Assembly (NCBI GenBank): GCA_026388115.1
Contig: JAPLKK010000186.1
Location: 9,381 to 53,618 of the forward strand
From: Elusimicrobiota bacterium
GTDB taxonomy: Bacteria; Elusimicrobiota; Elusimicrobia; UBA1565; JACRDR01
Length of the DNA stretch: 44,238 nt
Reading direction: 5' to 3'
Part shown: in pieces, positions 11,873 through 20,506 of the stretch
Layout: every line of letters starts with the position of its first letter
Position numbering within the stretch: position 1 is the first letter of the stretch
Translations under genes and position numbers: made by a program
Notes under the pieces: generated by a model
What the model was told of the DNA's origin: nothing
The model's database searches: none
The model's input: only the letters and a program-made list of their open reading frames with translations

Positions 11873-11944
11873 GCCCCCATAGCTCAGTGGATAGAGCACG
11901 CGCCTTCTAAGCGTGAGGCCCAGGTTCGATTCCTGGTGGGGGCA
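11873..11944 (+). tRNA. tRNA-Arg (anticodon TCT)
   Basis: A complete 72-nt tRNA. The acceptor stem GCCCCCA pairs with TGGGGGC (11937-11943) and the discriminator is A11944. The D arm contains AGCTCAGTGGATAGAGCA. The anticodon stem CGCGC/GCGTG carries loop CTTCTAA with anticodon TCT, reading AGA. The T arm has the canonical GGTTCGATTCC. No CCA is encoded. A TATAAT -10 box lies at 11857-11862, 10 nt before the 5' end. This is the intact member of the 42-bp repeat also found before katG. Confidence 0.95.
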
Positions 11945-12038
11945 CTCCCTTTTCTCGACGGCGGCGCCAGCGGCACTAGGTCCTTTGGGCACCCGCATCA
12001 TAGGACCACCGGCCCTACGCGGCTGGGACCATGGTGCC

Positions 12039-12044
12039 TATAAT
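12039..12044 (+). promoter_or_regulatory. -10 box directly before the GH13 gene
   Basis: TATAAT lies 9 nt before the GTG start at 12054, which would place the transcription start at or within a few bases of the start codon. No -35 match and no Shine-Dalgarno sequence are present. Fits the leaderless pattern seen elsewhere in the window. Confidence 0.45.
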
Positions 12045-12053
12045 GTGTTACTC

Positions 12054-13884
12054 GTGAGCCGTTTCACCGTTCTATTCGCGCTGCTGCTCTTGCCCGCCCG
12101 CCCGGCGCTGTCCGGGCCCATACGCGACAGGCTTGATACCCTGGCCGCCCTGAACGATTTCGGCGCGGTCTACGACGGCAGCCGCTCCGGCGGCAGCGCT
12201 GTCTCACAAATGCCGGACCGCGCCGCCGACGCCGCCCTGGTCCCGCCCATCCGCGACGAGGAGTCTTTGCGCCAGGCGAAGGCGCTCCTGTCGGATGGGA
12301 CCGGCGAGGGCGACGCCCACATCAACCCCTTCGTGTTCCGCCCCGCGAATTCCGGGACGGCGAGCGCGCCGTCCTCCGGCCTGGAAGGCTTCGTGTACGA
12401 GCAGCGCCAGCTCGCGGCGAGCCAAGGCGACGGCGCGCTGGCGGGCCAGCTCGACGACTACGGCCGCTACCTCGACGCGCTGCTTGCCCCGGTCTCCTGG
12501 ACCGACGCCGGACGCCGGCAGATCCAGCAGATCCTGTCCGGATCCGGCGCGCCGATCGAGAAATACGGCAAGCTCATGGCCTTCGTGGCCCAGTACACTG
12601 AGGAGCTGCGCGCCGCCGTGGCCGCGGCCGACCAGGCCGCCTGGGCGCGGAAGGCGCGCATCTACGAGATCTTCCCGCGCGCCTACAACCTCGACGGCAA
12701 GCGCGCCGCGCAGGGCATCAAGGAGGCCAAGAGCTTCTTCGCCGATTTCCAGGACCGCGACATCGCCGCGATCAAGGGCATGGGCTTCGACACGCTGTGG
12801 GTGATGGGCATCTTCCCCATTGGAAAACGCGGCCAATCCGGCACGGCGGGAGGCTCGCCTTACTCGATCTCCGACTTCGAGACCGTCAATCCGGACCTCG
12901 GCACGCTCGACGAGTTCAAGGCCTTCGTCGCGCGCGCCCACCACTCCGGCATGCGCGTCATCACCGATTTCGTCATCAACCACACCTCGCTCGACTCGAA
13001 GCTCCTGGCCGAGGACCCGACCTACTTCGTCAGCCGCCTGGCCGGCGACGGCCCGGCGCCGGGGCGTCGACGGCTTCCGGGTGGACATGGCGTACCTGGT
13101 CCTCAACCGCTACTTCTCCCACGACTGGGGACGCCAGATGCCCAAGCGCGAGTTCCTCGAGGAGCTGATCACCGAGATCAAGGGCAAGCACCCGGGCACC
13201 GCTTTCATCGCCGAGGCCTACGACGGCTGGGACGACCTCTCGCGCGCGGGCTTCGACCTCGTCTACTCCAAGAACAGCATGGACCGCCCGGGCGGCCACA
13301 CGGGCTGGTACGACGCGCTGAAGAGCCGCGACCCGTCGACGATCCGCGGCGCCATCCGCCGCGAGGCGTTCTTGGACTGGCAGGAAGGCGGGTCGGAAGG
13401 GCTCGCGTTCACCGGCAACCACGACGAGGACTCGCCCGAGCGCGCCTTCGGCCAGTGGATGGAAGGCGCGACGTTCCTCACCCTGCTCCAACCCGGGAGT
13501 TTACTCTTCTACGGCTCCGCCGAGATCGGCTTCGACGCAGCCGTCCCGACCGAAGGGAAGCCTCTGCCCTTCAGCGTCCCGGTGAAGATCGACTGGTCGC
13601 ACCCAGACGCCGAGGCCAAGCGCTTCCACGACGAGACCTTCAAGCTCGCGCGCGAGGTCCACGCCGCCCTCGGCCCGTCGGACATGGAGGCCCTGCCGCT
13701 GGGCGGCGAGCCCCCGTGGGTGGGCTATCTGCTCGTCTCTCGCGACCCGAAGGGGCTGAAGGCCGCGGCGGTCATCGTGAACCCGACGGGCCAGGACGCG
13801 GCCGTGCAGATCGATGAGCCTCGTCTGGGCATCCACTACCGGGGAACGCTGCCCGCCCTGAGCTACCGGTTAGTTCGCTTTTGA
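12054..13884 (+). CDS. Secreted GH13 alpha-amylase-family enzyme, with internal gap and frameshift
   Basis: An alpha-glucan-acting enzyme of the GH13 clan, exported by an N-terminal signal peptide (VSRFTVLFALLLLPARPALS). An N-terminal helical region of about 170 residues precedes the barrel (RIYEIFPRAYN). Conserved region I (DFVINHTS) is in the first frame. Near 13060 the frame changes, and region II GVDGFRVDMA (nucleophile Asp), region III IAEAYDGWDD (acid/base Glu) and region IV FTGNHDED follow, with a C-terminal beta domain ending in SYRLVRF. Only about 34 residues separate regions I and II, where 70-80 are usual, so about 120-150 bp with a frameshift appear to be lost. The GTG at 12054 is the likely start. 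The 3' end overlaps the convergent peptidase gene by 22 bp. Substrate specificity unknown. Confidence 0.85.
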
Positions 13885-14792
13885 ACCTTCGCCCCGGCCT
13901 TTGGGCGGGAGAGTGAGGGACAGCCTCCCAGCACGCGATCGAGCGGCAAGGCCATCACGGACTGCGGATCCACGCGCCCGCCGAGCACCTTGACGGCCCA
14001 ATGCAGATGCGGCCCGGTCACGCGGCCTGTCGCGCCGGAAAGGCCCACCACCTCGCCGCGCCGGACCGAAGCGCCTTCGCGCACCTTGACCTGGGACAGG
14101 TGCGCGAACATGCTGTAGACGCCGAGGCCGTGGTCCAGGATCACAGCGCGCCCCGGGAAGAAGAGATCGTCCGCCAAGACGACGCGCCCGGACTGCGGGG
14201 CCAGCACCGGCGTGCCGGTCGAGGCCTGGATGTCCGCGCCGCTGTGTGGCGAGCGCGGCTCGCCGTTGAAGATGCTCCTCTCGCCGAAGCGGGAGGTGGT
14301 CTTCGCCCCCTTGACCGGCATCACGAAGCGCCCATGCATCCGCAGCTCCTGCGTCGTTTCGCCATAGAGCGCCTTGACCCGCTGCTTCTCGCGGTCGGCG
14401 CGGGCTTCGAGCTCCGGTCCGGGTTTGACATATTCGGCCGGGACCTCCAGCCGGCGCGTCGTGAACTCCTTCGACGCGATCTGGAACGTTTCGCTCCAAG
14501 GCTTCTCGCTCCCCGAGGCGTCGCGCAGCGTGAGGTCCAAGCGCGCCGTCCCGGTCGACGTCTCGAGGTCGATGCCCGCGAGCGCGAGATAGGTCGCCGG
14601 CGTGCAGGCGTAGAACGGCAAGGTCGAGCCGGCCCAGATGCCGGACGGCGCGCGGCCCGCGCCCTCGCCCGTCACCACGATGAGCATCGCCTCGCCGGGC
14701 TGGCGGGCGCGCGCGTACACCTTGGCGCGCGGAGCCGCGAGGAGGGCTGGAGGAAGAAGGCAGAGGAGCGCCGCGAGGAGCAACAGCTTCAT
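13863..14792 (-). CDS. Secreted M23-family metallopeptidase (LytM type)
   Basis: A 309-residue zinc endopeptidase likely to cut peptidoglycan cross-bridges in the periplasm. Signal peptide about residues 1-20. A beta-rich N-terminal domain (about 22-150) is followed by the M23 domain starting at GRFVMPVKGAKTTSRFG. Zinc ligands are H183 and D187 (HSGAD) and the HLH pair H262/H264; H231 of the AHLSQ block also fits. The GYSMFAHL-like and GATGRVTGPHLHW blocks are typical. Its ATG overlaps the stop of the HEAT-like gene (ATGA at 14789-14792), so the two are coupled. It converges with the GH13 gene with overlapping ends. Confidence 0.93.
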   Translation of the reverse strand: MKLLLLAALLCLLPPALLAAPRAKVYARARQPGEAMLIVVTGEGAGRAPSGIWAGSTLPFYACTPATYLALAGIDLETSTGTARLDLTLRDASGSEKPWSETFQIASKEFTTRRLEVPAEYVKPGPELEARADREKQRVKALYGETTQELRMHGRFVMPVKGAKTTSRFGERSIFNGEPRSPHSGADIQASTGTPVLAPQSGRVVLADDLFFPGRAVILDHGLGVYSMFAHLSQVKVREGASVRRGEVVGLSGATGRVTGPHLHWAVKVLGGRVDPQSVMALPLDRVLGGCPSLSRPKAGAKVQKRTNR

Positions 14793-15859
14793 CGTCTCGG
14801 GGACTCCGCCGGAGGAGCCTCGGGGTGAGCGCGGGCCTGGGTCAGCCAGCTCTGCCATGCGGCGATGTTCTCGCGTTTGAAGGTTTCGCCGGAGAGGATG
14901 CCGATCGCCGCGTAGGCCGTGTCCGAGAGGGACGGCTCCTTGCTCTGCATGAGCCTCAGCATCTGCGAGCCCGCTTTCGCGATCAGGAATCGCCGATACA
15001 GCGGGTTGGAAGCCATGCCCGCGACCACCGCTATCGCCCTGCTCCGGTCGGCGGCCGTCGGATAATCAAGGGCGGCGGCGATCTTCTCCCTCGGCAGCGA
15101 GACCTCCTTGTGGTTGGCCGCGTATTCGGCGTACACCTTCAGAGCCGCGGTGCGCACCTCCGGATCGGGGTCGTCCAGGCCGTCCTCGATCAGCTTGGCG
15201 CTCTCCTGGATGTCGGGCAGATACGCGAGCAGGTAGACGGCGCTGGCGCGCTTGAGGGGGTCCTTGTCGAGGCGCACGACCTTTTGGAGCGCTTCCTTAT
15301 GGTCCTTGGCAACGCTCACGAATTTCTCCTCGTAGGTCTTGAGCGCCAGCGTCTCCGTTCCCCATTCGCAGTAGGCGGCCAGGCAGTTATGGTTGATCGA
15401 GAGCTCGCCGCTCTTGAACAGTCGCCAGCCCAGGTCGTTGTACTGCGTCCAGTGGGCCAGCAGCCCCGCCGGGTCGGGCGTCGACTTGCGGGCCGCGGCC
15501 TTGAACGGCATCCTCGCGGCGCGGTCGGCCGGCTCGACCACGTCGATATCGAGGAACGCCTTGTGCTTGCCGTCGGCGAAGAAGTCGCTCCATGACAGGC
15601 GGGCGAAGACGAAGCCGTACTTTTCGACCAGGTCGTTCTCCACTCTGCGCGCGGCATGGTCGAAAGCGCGCCGCGAATTCGGAGTGTCGCGCGCTTTCAG
15701 GCGCACCAGCTGCGCGACGGCATTGCCGTAACGCGCCTGCGCCTGCTGGTCCGTCAGGCGCGTCGTGCCGTACACCTCAAGCCCCGCCAACTCGACGGCC
15801 GCCCGCGCCGGAGCGGCCAGGGCGAGGCACGCGACGGCGACGAGGGTCCAAGAGGACAT
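14789..15859 (-). CDS. Secreted HEAT-repeat-like protein
   Basis: A 356-residue exported protein with signal peptide MSSWTLVAVACLALAAPARA. The N-terminal half (about 25-190) has no family I can name; it contains a YGFVFARLSWSDFF segment and a cysteine pair near NHNCLAAYCEW. The second half (about 205-330) is alpha-helical with repeated DPDPEVRTAALKVYAEYA-like units, as in HEAT or PBS-lyase scaffolds. It is coupled to the M23 peptidase gene, so a partner or scaffold role in cell-wall processing is plausible but inferred. The ATG at 15857-15859 directly precedes the signal peptide; an upstream in-frame ATG at 15883 would run into the divergent gene's promoter. Confidence 0.75.
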   Translation of the reverse strand: MSSWTLVAVACLALAAPARAAVELAGLEVYGTTRLTDQQAQARYGNAVAQLVRLKARDTPNSRRAFDHAARRVENDLVEKYGFVFARLSWSDFFADGKHKAFLDIDVVEPADRAARMPFKAAARKSTPDPAGLLAHWTQYNDLGWRLFKSGELSINHNCLAAYCEWGTETLALKTYEEKFVSVAKDHKEALQKVVRLDKDPLKRASAVYLLAYLPDIQESAKLIEDGLDDPDPEVRTAALKVYAEYAANHKEVSLPREKIAAALDYPTAADRSRAIAVVAGMASNPLYRRFLIAKAGSQMLRLMQSKEPSLSDTAYAAIGILSGETFKRENIAAWQSWLTQARAHPEAPPAESPRR

Positions 15860-15870
15860 GAGGGTTATGT

Positions 15871-15878
15871 AGTATATT
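15871..15878. promoter_or_regulatory. Overlapping divergent -10 boxes
   Basis: The 26 bp between two divergent genes read TATATT on the plus strand (15873-15878, 7 nt before the TTG at 15886) and TATACT on the minus strand (15876-15871, 11 nt before the ATG at 15859). The boxes overlap almost completely, so polymerase could serve only one side at a time. Neither gene has a Shine-Dalgarno sequence. No clear -35 element. Confidence 0.45.
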
Positions 15879-15885
15879 TTCAACC

Positions 15886-16910
15886 TTGGCGCTATTTTTC
15901 GAGATCAAGTCCTTCGACGTGGAGCGGATGCGCGTCCCGCTGAAAGCGCCGTTCGTCACGGCGCTCGGAAAGAAGACGCACACCGAGAACGTGCGCCTGC
16001 GCCTGAGGCTGGGAGGAGGCGCGGAGGGCGTCGCGGAGGCCTCCAGCTCCGTCGTGCAGGCGCATCTTTCGCCCGGCCGCCTCGAGGCCGGCCTGCGCCG
16101 CCTGGCCCGCCGCGCCGCGGGCGAGGACGTCCGGCGCTCCAGCCGGCTCGCGGCCGAGGCTTTCGCGCGCGCGGGCGAGGCGACCGCGACGGCCGCCGCC
16201 TTCGAGTGCGCCGTCCTCGACGCGTTGACGCAGGCGCTGGGCGTACCGCTGTGGCGCTGGCTCGGCGGGCGGACCCAGGAGGTCATGACCGACCTCACCA
16301 TATCCGCCTGGCCCGCCGAACAGTCCCGCCTCGCCGCGGCCGCGGCGGCGCGCGACGGGTTCCGCACGCTCAAGGTGAAGGTGGGCTCCTCCGAGGGCCC
16401 GGCGGCGGACCTGCGGCGCGTCCTGGCCTGCGCCGCAGCCAAGCCCAAGCCCGCCATCCTCCTGGACGGCAATCAAGGGCTGTCGCGGACCTCGGCGCTG
16501 CGCTTAGTGCGCGGCTGCCTGGAAGCCGGGGCGCGCGTGGAGCTTTTCGAGCAACCCCTGCCCCGCGAGGACCTCGAGGGGCTGAGGCGGCTGTCCCGCG
16601 ACTGCCCCGTGCCGGTGGCCGCCGACGAGAGCGCGCGCACGCCGGCCGAGGCCCTCGAGGTCCTGCGCTCGGGCGCGGCCCGAGCCCTGAACGTGAAGGT
16701 GGCCAAGACCGGGATCGCCGCGAGCCTCGAAATCATCGCCCTGGCGAAAGCGGCGGGAGCCAGACGTCGCTGGGCCTGTCGGCGGGCGTGCACCTCGCCT
16801 GCGGCACGGGCGCCTTCCGGTGGGCCGACCTCGACAGCGACGTGCTCCTCGCCGAAGAACGGCCCGAGGGCCGCTACCGCCGCGACGGCCCGCGCGTCAG
16901 CGTCCTTTAG
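15886..16910 (+). CDS. Enolase-superfamily dipeptide epimerase-like enzyme, with short gap and frameshift
   Basis: An enzyme of the muconate-lactonizing/mandelate racemase subgroup, closest in motif style to L-Ala-D/L-Glu epimerases that recycle murein peptides. The N-terminal capping domain begins with KSFDVERMRVPLKAPFVTALG. The barrel has the KxK motif in LKVKVG, metal ligands in LLDGNQG, LFEQPLPRED and VAADES, and the second catalytic Lys in NVKVAKTG. After IIALAKAAGA (about 16757) the frame shifts, and TSLGLSAGVHLACGTGAFRW with the DLDSD motif follows. Relatives have about 8-9 more residues at this point (an MIGxMxE block), so about 25 bp are missing. The likely start is TTG at 15886, without a Shine-Dalgarno sequence. 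Ends 1 bp before the convergent phosphoesterase gene. Confidence 0.82.
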
Positions 16911-16911
16911 G

Positions 16912-17967
16912 TCAGGGCGAGAAGACCACCGGCGAGTCGGGGACCTCGAAGGCCCCGTCCTCGAGCGTGTGGACCGTCTCGCGGATCGCGCCGTCCTCGA
17001 AGCGCGCGACGATGTAGTGATGAAAGCGGTCGCTGACTCCGGAGGGGAACAGTGGCGAGCCGCCCCCGCCGGTCAGGACGTAGCGCACCCCTTTGTGGTC
17101 CTGCACGCCGAAGGCGTGGATGTGGCCGAGATACACCCGCGAGACCTGCCGGCGCGAGACGATGTCGGTGAACTCGGCCGCGCCGTGGCGGAATCCGCCG
17201 ATCCCGCGCTTCTTGCCGAAATCGGTCCAGCGACGCAGGCTGGCGGGGGGGATATGGGTGAAGACGACCTTCGTCGCCCGCGTGTCGAGGACCTGGTCGA
17301 GCCAGCGCAATTGCCGGCGGGTGAGCCGGTGGGCGCTGGTGTCGAGGCACACGAAGCGCACGCCGGCGTGGTCGAAGAAATAATTGGTCTTGCCGAAGGC
17401 GGAGGTGTAAAGACGGGCGTTGGAGCGATGGTGCGGGCTGAGCCGGTCGTGATTGCCGATCACGGTCAGATACGGCCGCCGCACGCCGACGCCGCCCAGC
17501 GTCCGGAAGAAGTGCAGGTAGTTGCGCATGATGCCGCGGCTCACCATGTCGCCGAGCTGGATGGAGAAGTCGACGGGATGCTCCTGTACCGCGCGCAGCT
17601 GCCGCTCGAAGACGCCCGGCACGTTGAACAGCTTACGGAACACCCAGAAGCGCCCCGGCTCGCCGTCGCCCAGCACCGCGAACGTGAACGGCTCACCATC
17701 CCGCCGCGGCGCGCCGGACAAGCACCCGAGTTGGCGCGAGGTCTTGAAAGGCGCGGAGAGCTTGGCGAGCGCCTTTTCCTCGGCCAGCGCCTTGCGCCGG
17801 TCGCGCTGCAGGTCCTTCTCGCGAGGGGGCGACCAGCGGTTGAACGGGAATTGTTCGAGCGCGATGCCTTCCTCAAGCGGCCGACGCGGAGACAACCGCG
17901 CCCACAGCGCGCGAAGATGGGGCAAGGGAAGCGGGAAACCTAAAGTGCGGGGCTCGGCGTCCGGCAT
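16912..17967 (-). CDS. Calcineurin-like metallophosphoesterase
   Basis: A 351-residue predicted dinuclear metal phosphoesterase. The core begins near residue 95 (FTFAVLGDGEPGRF) and has the ordered family motifs QLGDMVSRG, VIGNHDRLSP, VFTHIPP and YLGHIHAFG; the GNHD and GHIH blocks carry metal ligands. About 90 N-terminal residues are charged and proline-rich, with no signal peptide. I placed the start at the ATG 17965-17967; an upstream in-frame ATG exists at 17994. Substrate unknown. A possible -10 (TACACT, minus strand) lies about 26 nt before the start. Confidence 0.85.
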   Translation of the reverse strand: MPDAEPRTLGFPLPLPHLRALWARLSPRRPLEEGIALEQFPFNRWSPPREKDLQRDRRKALAEEKALAKLSAPFKTSRQLGCLSGAPRRDGEPFTFAVLGDGEPGRFWVFRKLFNVPGVFERQLRAVQEHPVDFSIQLGDMVSRGIMRNYLHFFRTLGGVGVRRPYLTVIGNHDRLSPHHRSNARLYTSAFGKTNYFFDHAGVRFVCLDTSAHRLTRRQLRWLDQVLDTRATKVVFTHIPPASLRRWTDFGKKRGIGGFRHGAAEFTDIVSRRQVSRVYLGHIHAFGVQDHKGVRYVLTGGGGSPLFPSGVSDRFHHYIVARFEDGAIRETVHTLEDGAFEVPDSPVVFSP

Positions 17968-18019
17968 GCGTTTGTTACGAGGACGACAGGGCACAGTGTA
18001 GCGGCACCGGCGGCGGAAA

Positions 18020-19522
18020 TCAAGACGGGGAACGCCTGAGGCGGGAGAGCAGCGCCGCGGCCTCCGGCATGCCGGACAGGAAGGCCGAGGCGAAGAAGAC
18101 CAAGCCGTACGGCAGCAGTACCGCGCAGGCTTGCAGGATGGGATGGAGGGGGGGAAGCGCGACTTTGATGCTCCAGGCGACCGCCGCGCCGAGCGCGGCG
18201 CAAGCCCACAGCTTCGCGACGTAGCCGCTCTCCAGGACGGTCTTGCCGATGCGGCCGTTGAGCGTCCGGCGCAGCAGCAGCATCTCCACCCAACCGGCCA
18301 AGCCCGCCGAGAGGGTCAAGCCGGCGGCTCCCCAAACGGCGTCGATGCCGAGCAAGCGCGGCAGCGGCAAGGCGAAAAGATAGCCGAGCACGGTCGCGAC
18401 CGTGACGTGGATCAGGGCGAACTTGAGCGGGGTCCGCGTGTCCCGCAAGGCGTAGTACGCGGAAGCGTATAGCCGGCCGAGGGTCGAGGGCAACAGGCCG
18501 AGGGACGATCCCGCCAGGATGCCCCAGACGTATACCGCGTCGCCATGACGGAAGCGCCCCGTCTGAAGCAGCGCGGCGGCGATGACGTCGCCCAAAGCCA
18601 GGAAGGCCACCGCCGAAGGGACCGCGAAGAACGCGATCCGGCGCAGGCCGGTGTCAAGACGGCCGCGCAGGCCTTCGTGCCCGGCGTCTTCGCCCGCGGC
18701 CACGCCGGACATGGTCGGAAGCTCCGCCGCCGCGATCGACATGCCGAAGAGGCTGACCGGCAGCGTGTAGAGAACCTGGGCGTTGGTCAGGCCGGTGACG
18801 GCGCCGGTAGGAAGAAGGCTCGCCAAGAGCGAATCGATATAGGCGCTCACCTGGACCACGCCGCGGCTGATGAAGACGGGAACGAAGTTCGCCACGACGA
18901 TGCGCACGTGCTCGGAGCCGACGTCCAGGGTGAAACGGAGGTCCGGGGCCGCGGCCAGGACAGCCGGGACCTGGACTGCGAACTGGAGCGCGCTGCCCGC
19001 GACCGAACCCCATGCAAGCCACACGGCGAGGCGCGGAAGGTCGGTCGAGCCGCCGAAGAACATCAGCGTCGCGATCATTGCGACGTTCCACACGACCGGG
19101 GCCGTGTATGAAAGGAGGAAGCGCCGGTGGCTGTTGAGCACGCCCAAGCACCAGGCCGAGAGCACCAGCAGGCCCGCCCCAGGGAACAAGACCCGCACCA
19201 CTTGGGTGGTCAGCAGGCGCTTGTCGCCCGTGAATCCCGGCGCGATGGCGGCGACTAAGAACGGCGTCGCGAGCACGCCCAGCAGGACGATGAACGCCAC
19301 GAAGAGCGCCAAGAGAGCCGCCACCGCCCCGGCCACGCGGTCGGCCTCGCGGCTCTCGCCCTTGCTCAAGAGCGCCGCGTAGACGGGGATGAAGGAGGCC
19401 GAGAGCGCGCCTTCGCCGAAGAGGTTCTGCAGGAAGTTCGGGATGCGGAAGGCGGCGTTGAAGGCGTCGGCCGCGTCGGACTCGAGGCCGAAGTAATGCG
19501 CGAAGACCCGAAGGCGCACCAT
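18020..19522 (-). CDS. murJ: MurJ-type lipid II flippase, N-terminus missing
   Basis: MurJ flips lipid II across the inner membrane for peptidoglycan synthesis. The 500-residue product has the family's multi-helix (MVF/MATE-like) fold and the signature stretch DAFNAAFRIPNFLQNLFGEG followed by ALSASFIPVYAALLS. It begins MVRLRVFAHYFG. Family members have about 20-25 residues before this (first half of helix 1, ending LSRxxG), and the sequence here runs directly into the end of the ferredoxin gene, 20 bp upstream. So the normal start and the intergenic region seem lost or misjoined. The remaining protein is intact to its C-terminus. Confidence 0.9.
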   Translation of the reverse strand: MVRLRVFAHYFGLESDAADAFNAAFRIPNFLQNLFGEGALSASFIPVYAALLSKGESREADRVAGAVAALLALFVAFIVLLGVLATPFLVAAIAPGFTGDKRLLTTQVVRVLFPGAGLLVLSAWCLGVLNSHRRFLLSYTAPVVWNVAMIATLMFFGGSTDLPRLAVWLAWGSVAGSALQFAVQVPAVLAAAPDLRFTLDVGSEHVRIVVANFVPVFISRGVVQVSAYIDSLLASLLPTGAVTGLTNAQVLYTLPVSLFGMSIAAAELPTMSGVAAGEDAGHEGLRGRLDTGLRRIAFFAVPSAVAFLALGDVIAAALLQTGRFRHGDAVYVWGILAGSSLGLLPSTLGRLYASAYYALRDTRTPLKFALIHVTVATVLGYLFALPLPRLLGIDAVWGAAGLTLSAGLAGWVEMLLLRRTLNGRIGKTVLESGYVAKLWACAALGAAVAWSIKVALPPLHPILQACAVLLPYGLVFFASAFLSGMPEAAALLSRLRRSPS

Positions 19523-19542
19523 TCCCGACCTCGGCGACCAGC

Positions 19543-19719
19543 TTAGGCTTCGGGAGCGATTGCCTGCTTCGGGCACGCCGACTCGCAGGCGGCGCAGTCG
19601 ATGCACTTTTCCTTATCGATGCTGTAATGCGGCTCGCCCTTTACGATCGCCTCGGACGGGCAAGTGTCGAAACAGGTGCCGCAAGCGTCGCATTGCTCGC
19701 TATTGATCTTGTAAGCCAT
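19543..19719 (-). CDS. 2[4Fe-4S] ferredoxin
   Basis: A 58-residue bacterial-type ferredoxin. The two cluster motifs are complete: C10-x2-C13-x2-C16-x3-C20-P and C39-x2-C42-x2-C45-x3-C49-P, each followed by an A-I-x dipeptide as usual. It acts as a low-potential one-electron carrier in the cytoplasm, which points to anaerobic or fermentative metabolism. A GGAGGATTTACAGC Shine-Dalgarno region precedes the ATG at 19717-19719. It is divergent from rubrerythrin, 199 bp away, and could feed electrons to it, which is an inference. Confidence 0.92.
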   Translation of the reverse strand: MAYKINSEQCDACGTCFDTCPSEAIVKGEPHYSIDKEKCIDCAACESACPKQAIAPEA

Positions 19720-19918
19720 GCTGTAAATCCTCCAATCCTTGCATGGTTTACTCTAGCAACATTAATGCCGCGAATCCAAGCCAGCCACAACGCCAGCCAG
19801 GATGACTCGTGCTTTGACGGTGATGCGGACATATACGCGGGACGCAGGGTAGAAGTCCTTATTGTGCCGGCGTGCGGCATTGACTATCTTTGGAGGGCCG
19901 CATCACAAGGAGAATCCG

Positions 19919-20497
19919 ATGGACTTCAAGAGCAGTCAGAGCGCGCGGAACCTTCTCAAGGCCTTCGCCGGGGAGAGCCAAGCACGGAACCGCTACACCT
20001 TTGCCGCCGGGGTCGCCCGCAAGGAAGGTCTCGAGCACGTGGCCGCCATTTTCGAAGAGACGGCGGCCAATGAGAAGGAGCACGCCAAGCTCTTCTACAA
20101 GCACCTGGCCAGCCTGGCGCCAGGAGCTCTCGAGATCACCGCAGGATACCCCGTGGTCGCCGGGGACACCGCCGCCCAACTCCAGGGCGCGGTCAATGGC
20201 GAGCATGAGGAATGGACGATGCTCTATCCCGAATTCGCCCGGATCGCCCGAGAGGAAGGCTTTCCCGAAGTCGCCAAGACTTTCGAGTGGGTCTCCAAGG
20301 TGGAGAAAGAGCACGAGGCCCGCTTCAAGCGGCTGCTCGACCACGTGGTGAACGGGACCGTGTTTCAGCGGGGTGAGAAGATCTACTGGCGCTGCCGGAA
20401 CTGCGGCCACATCCACGAAGGCGCCGCGGCGCCCAAGGCGTGCCCCGTCTGCCTGCACCCCCAGGCCTTCTACGAGCCCGTGGCCGAGAGGTTCTGA
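19919..20497 (+). CDS. Rubrerythrin
   Basis: A 192-residue non-haem diiron peroxidase that reduces H2O2 in anaerobes. The ferritin-like four-helix domain has diiron ligands E19, E52-x2-H55, E95/E98 and E129-x2-H132. The C-terminal rubredoxin domain has C159-x2-C162 and C175-x2-C178. The start at 19919 has AAGGAG 7 nt upstream. With KatG it gives the cell two H2O2-removing enzymes, one typical of aerobes and one of anaerobes. Ends 9 bp from the convergent glycosyltransferase gene. Confidence 0.95.
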   Translation: MDFKSSQSARNLLKAFAGESQARNRYTFAAGVARKEGLEHVAAIFEETAANEKEHAKLFYKHLASLAPGALEITAGYPVVAGDTAAQLQGAVNGEHEEWTMLYPEFARIAREEGFPEVAKTFEWVSKVEKEHEARFKRLLDHVVNGTVFQRGEKIYWRCRNCGHIHEGAAAPKACPVCLHPQAFYEPVAERF

Positions 20498-20506
20498 GCA
20501 CTGCGG

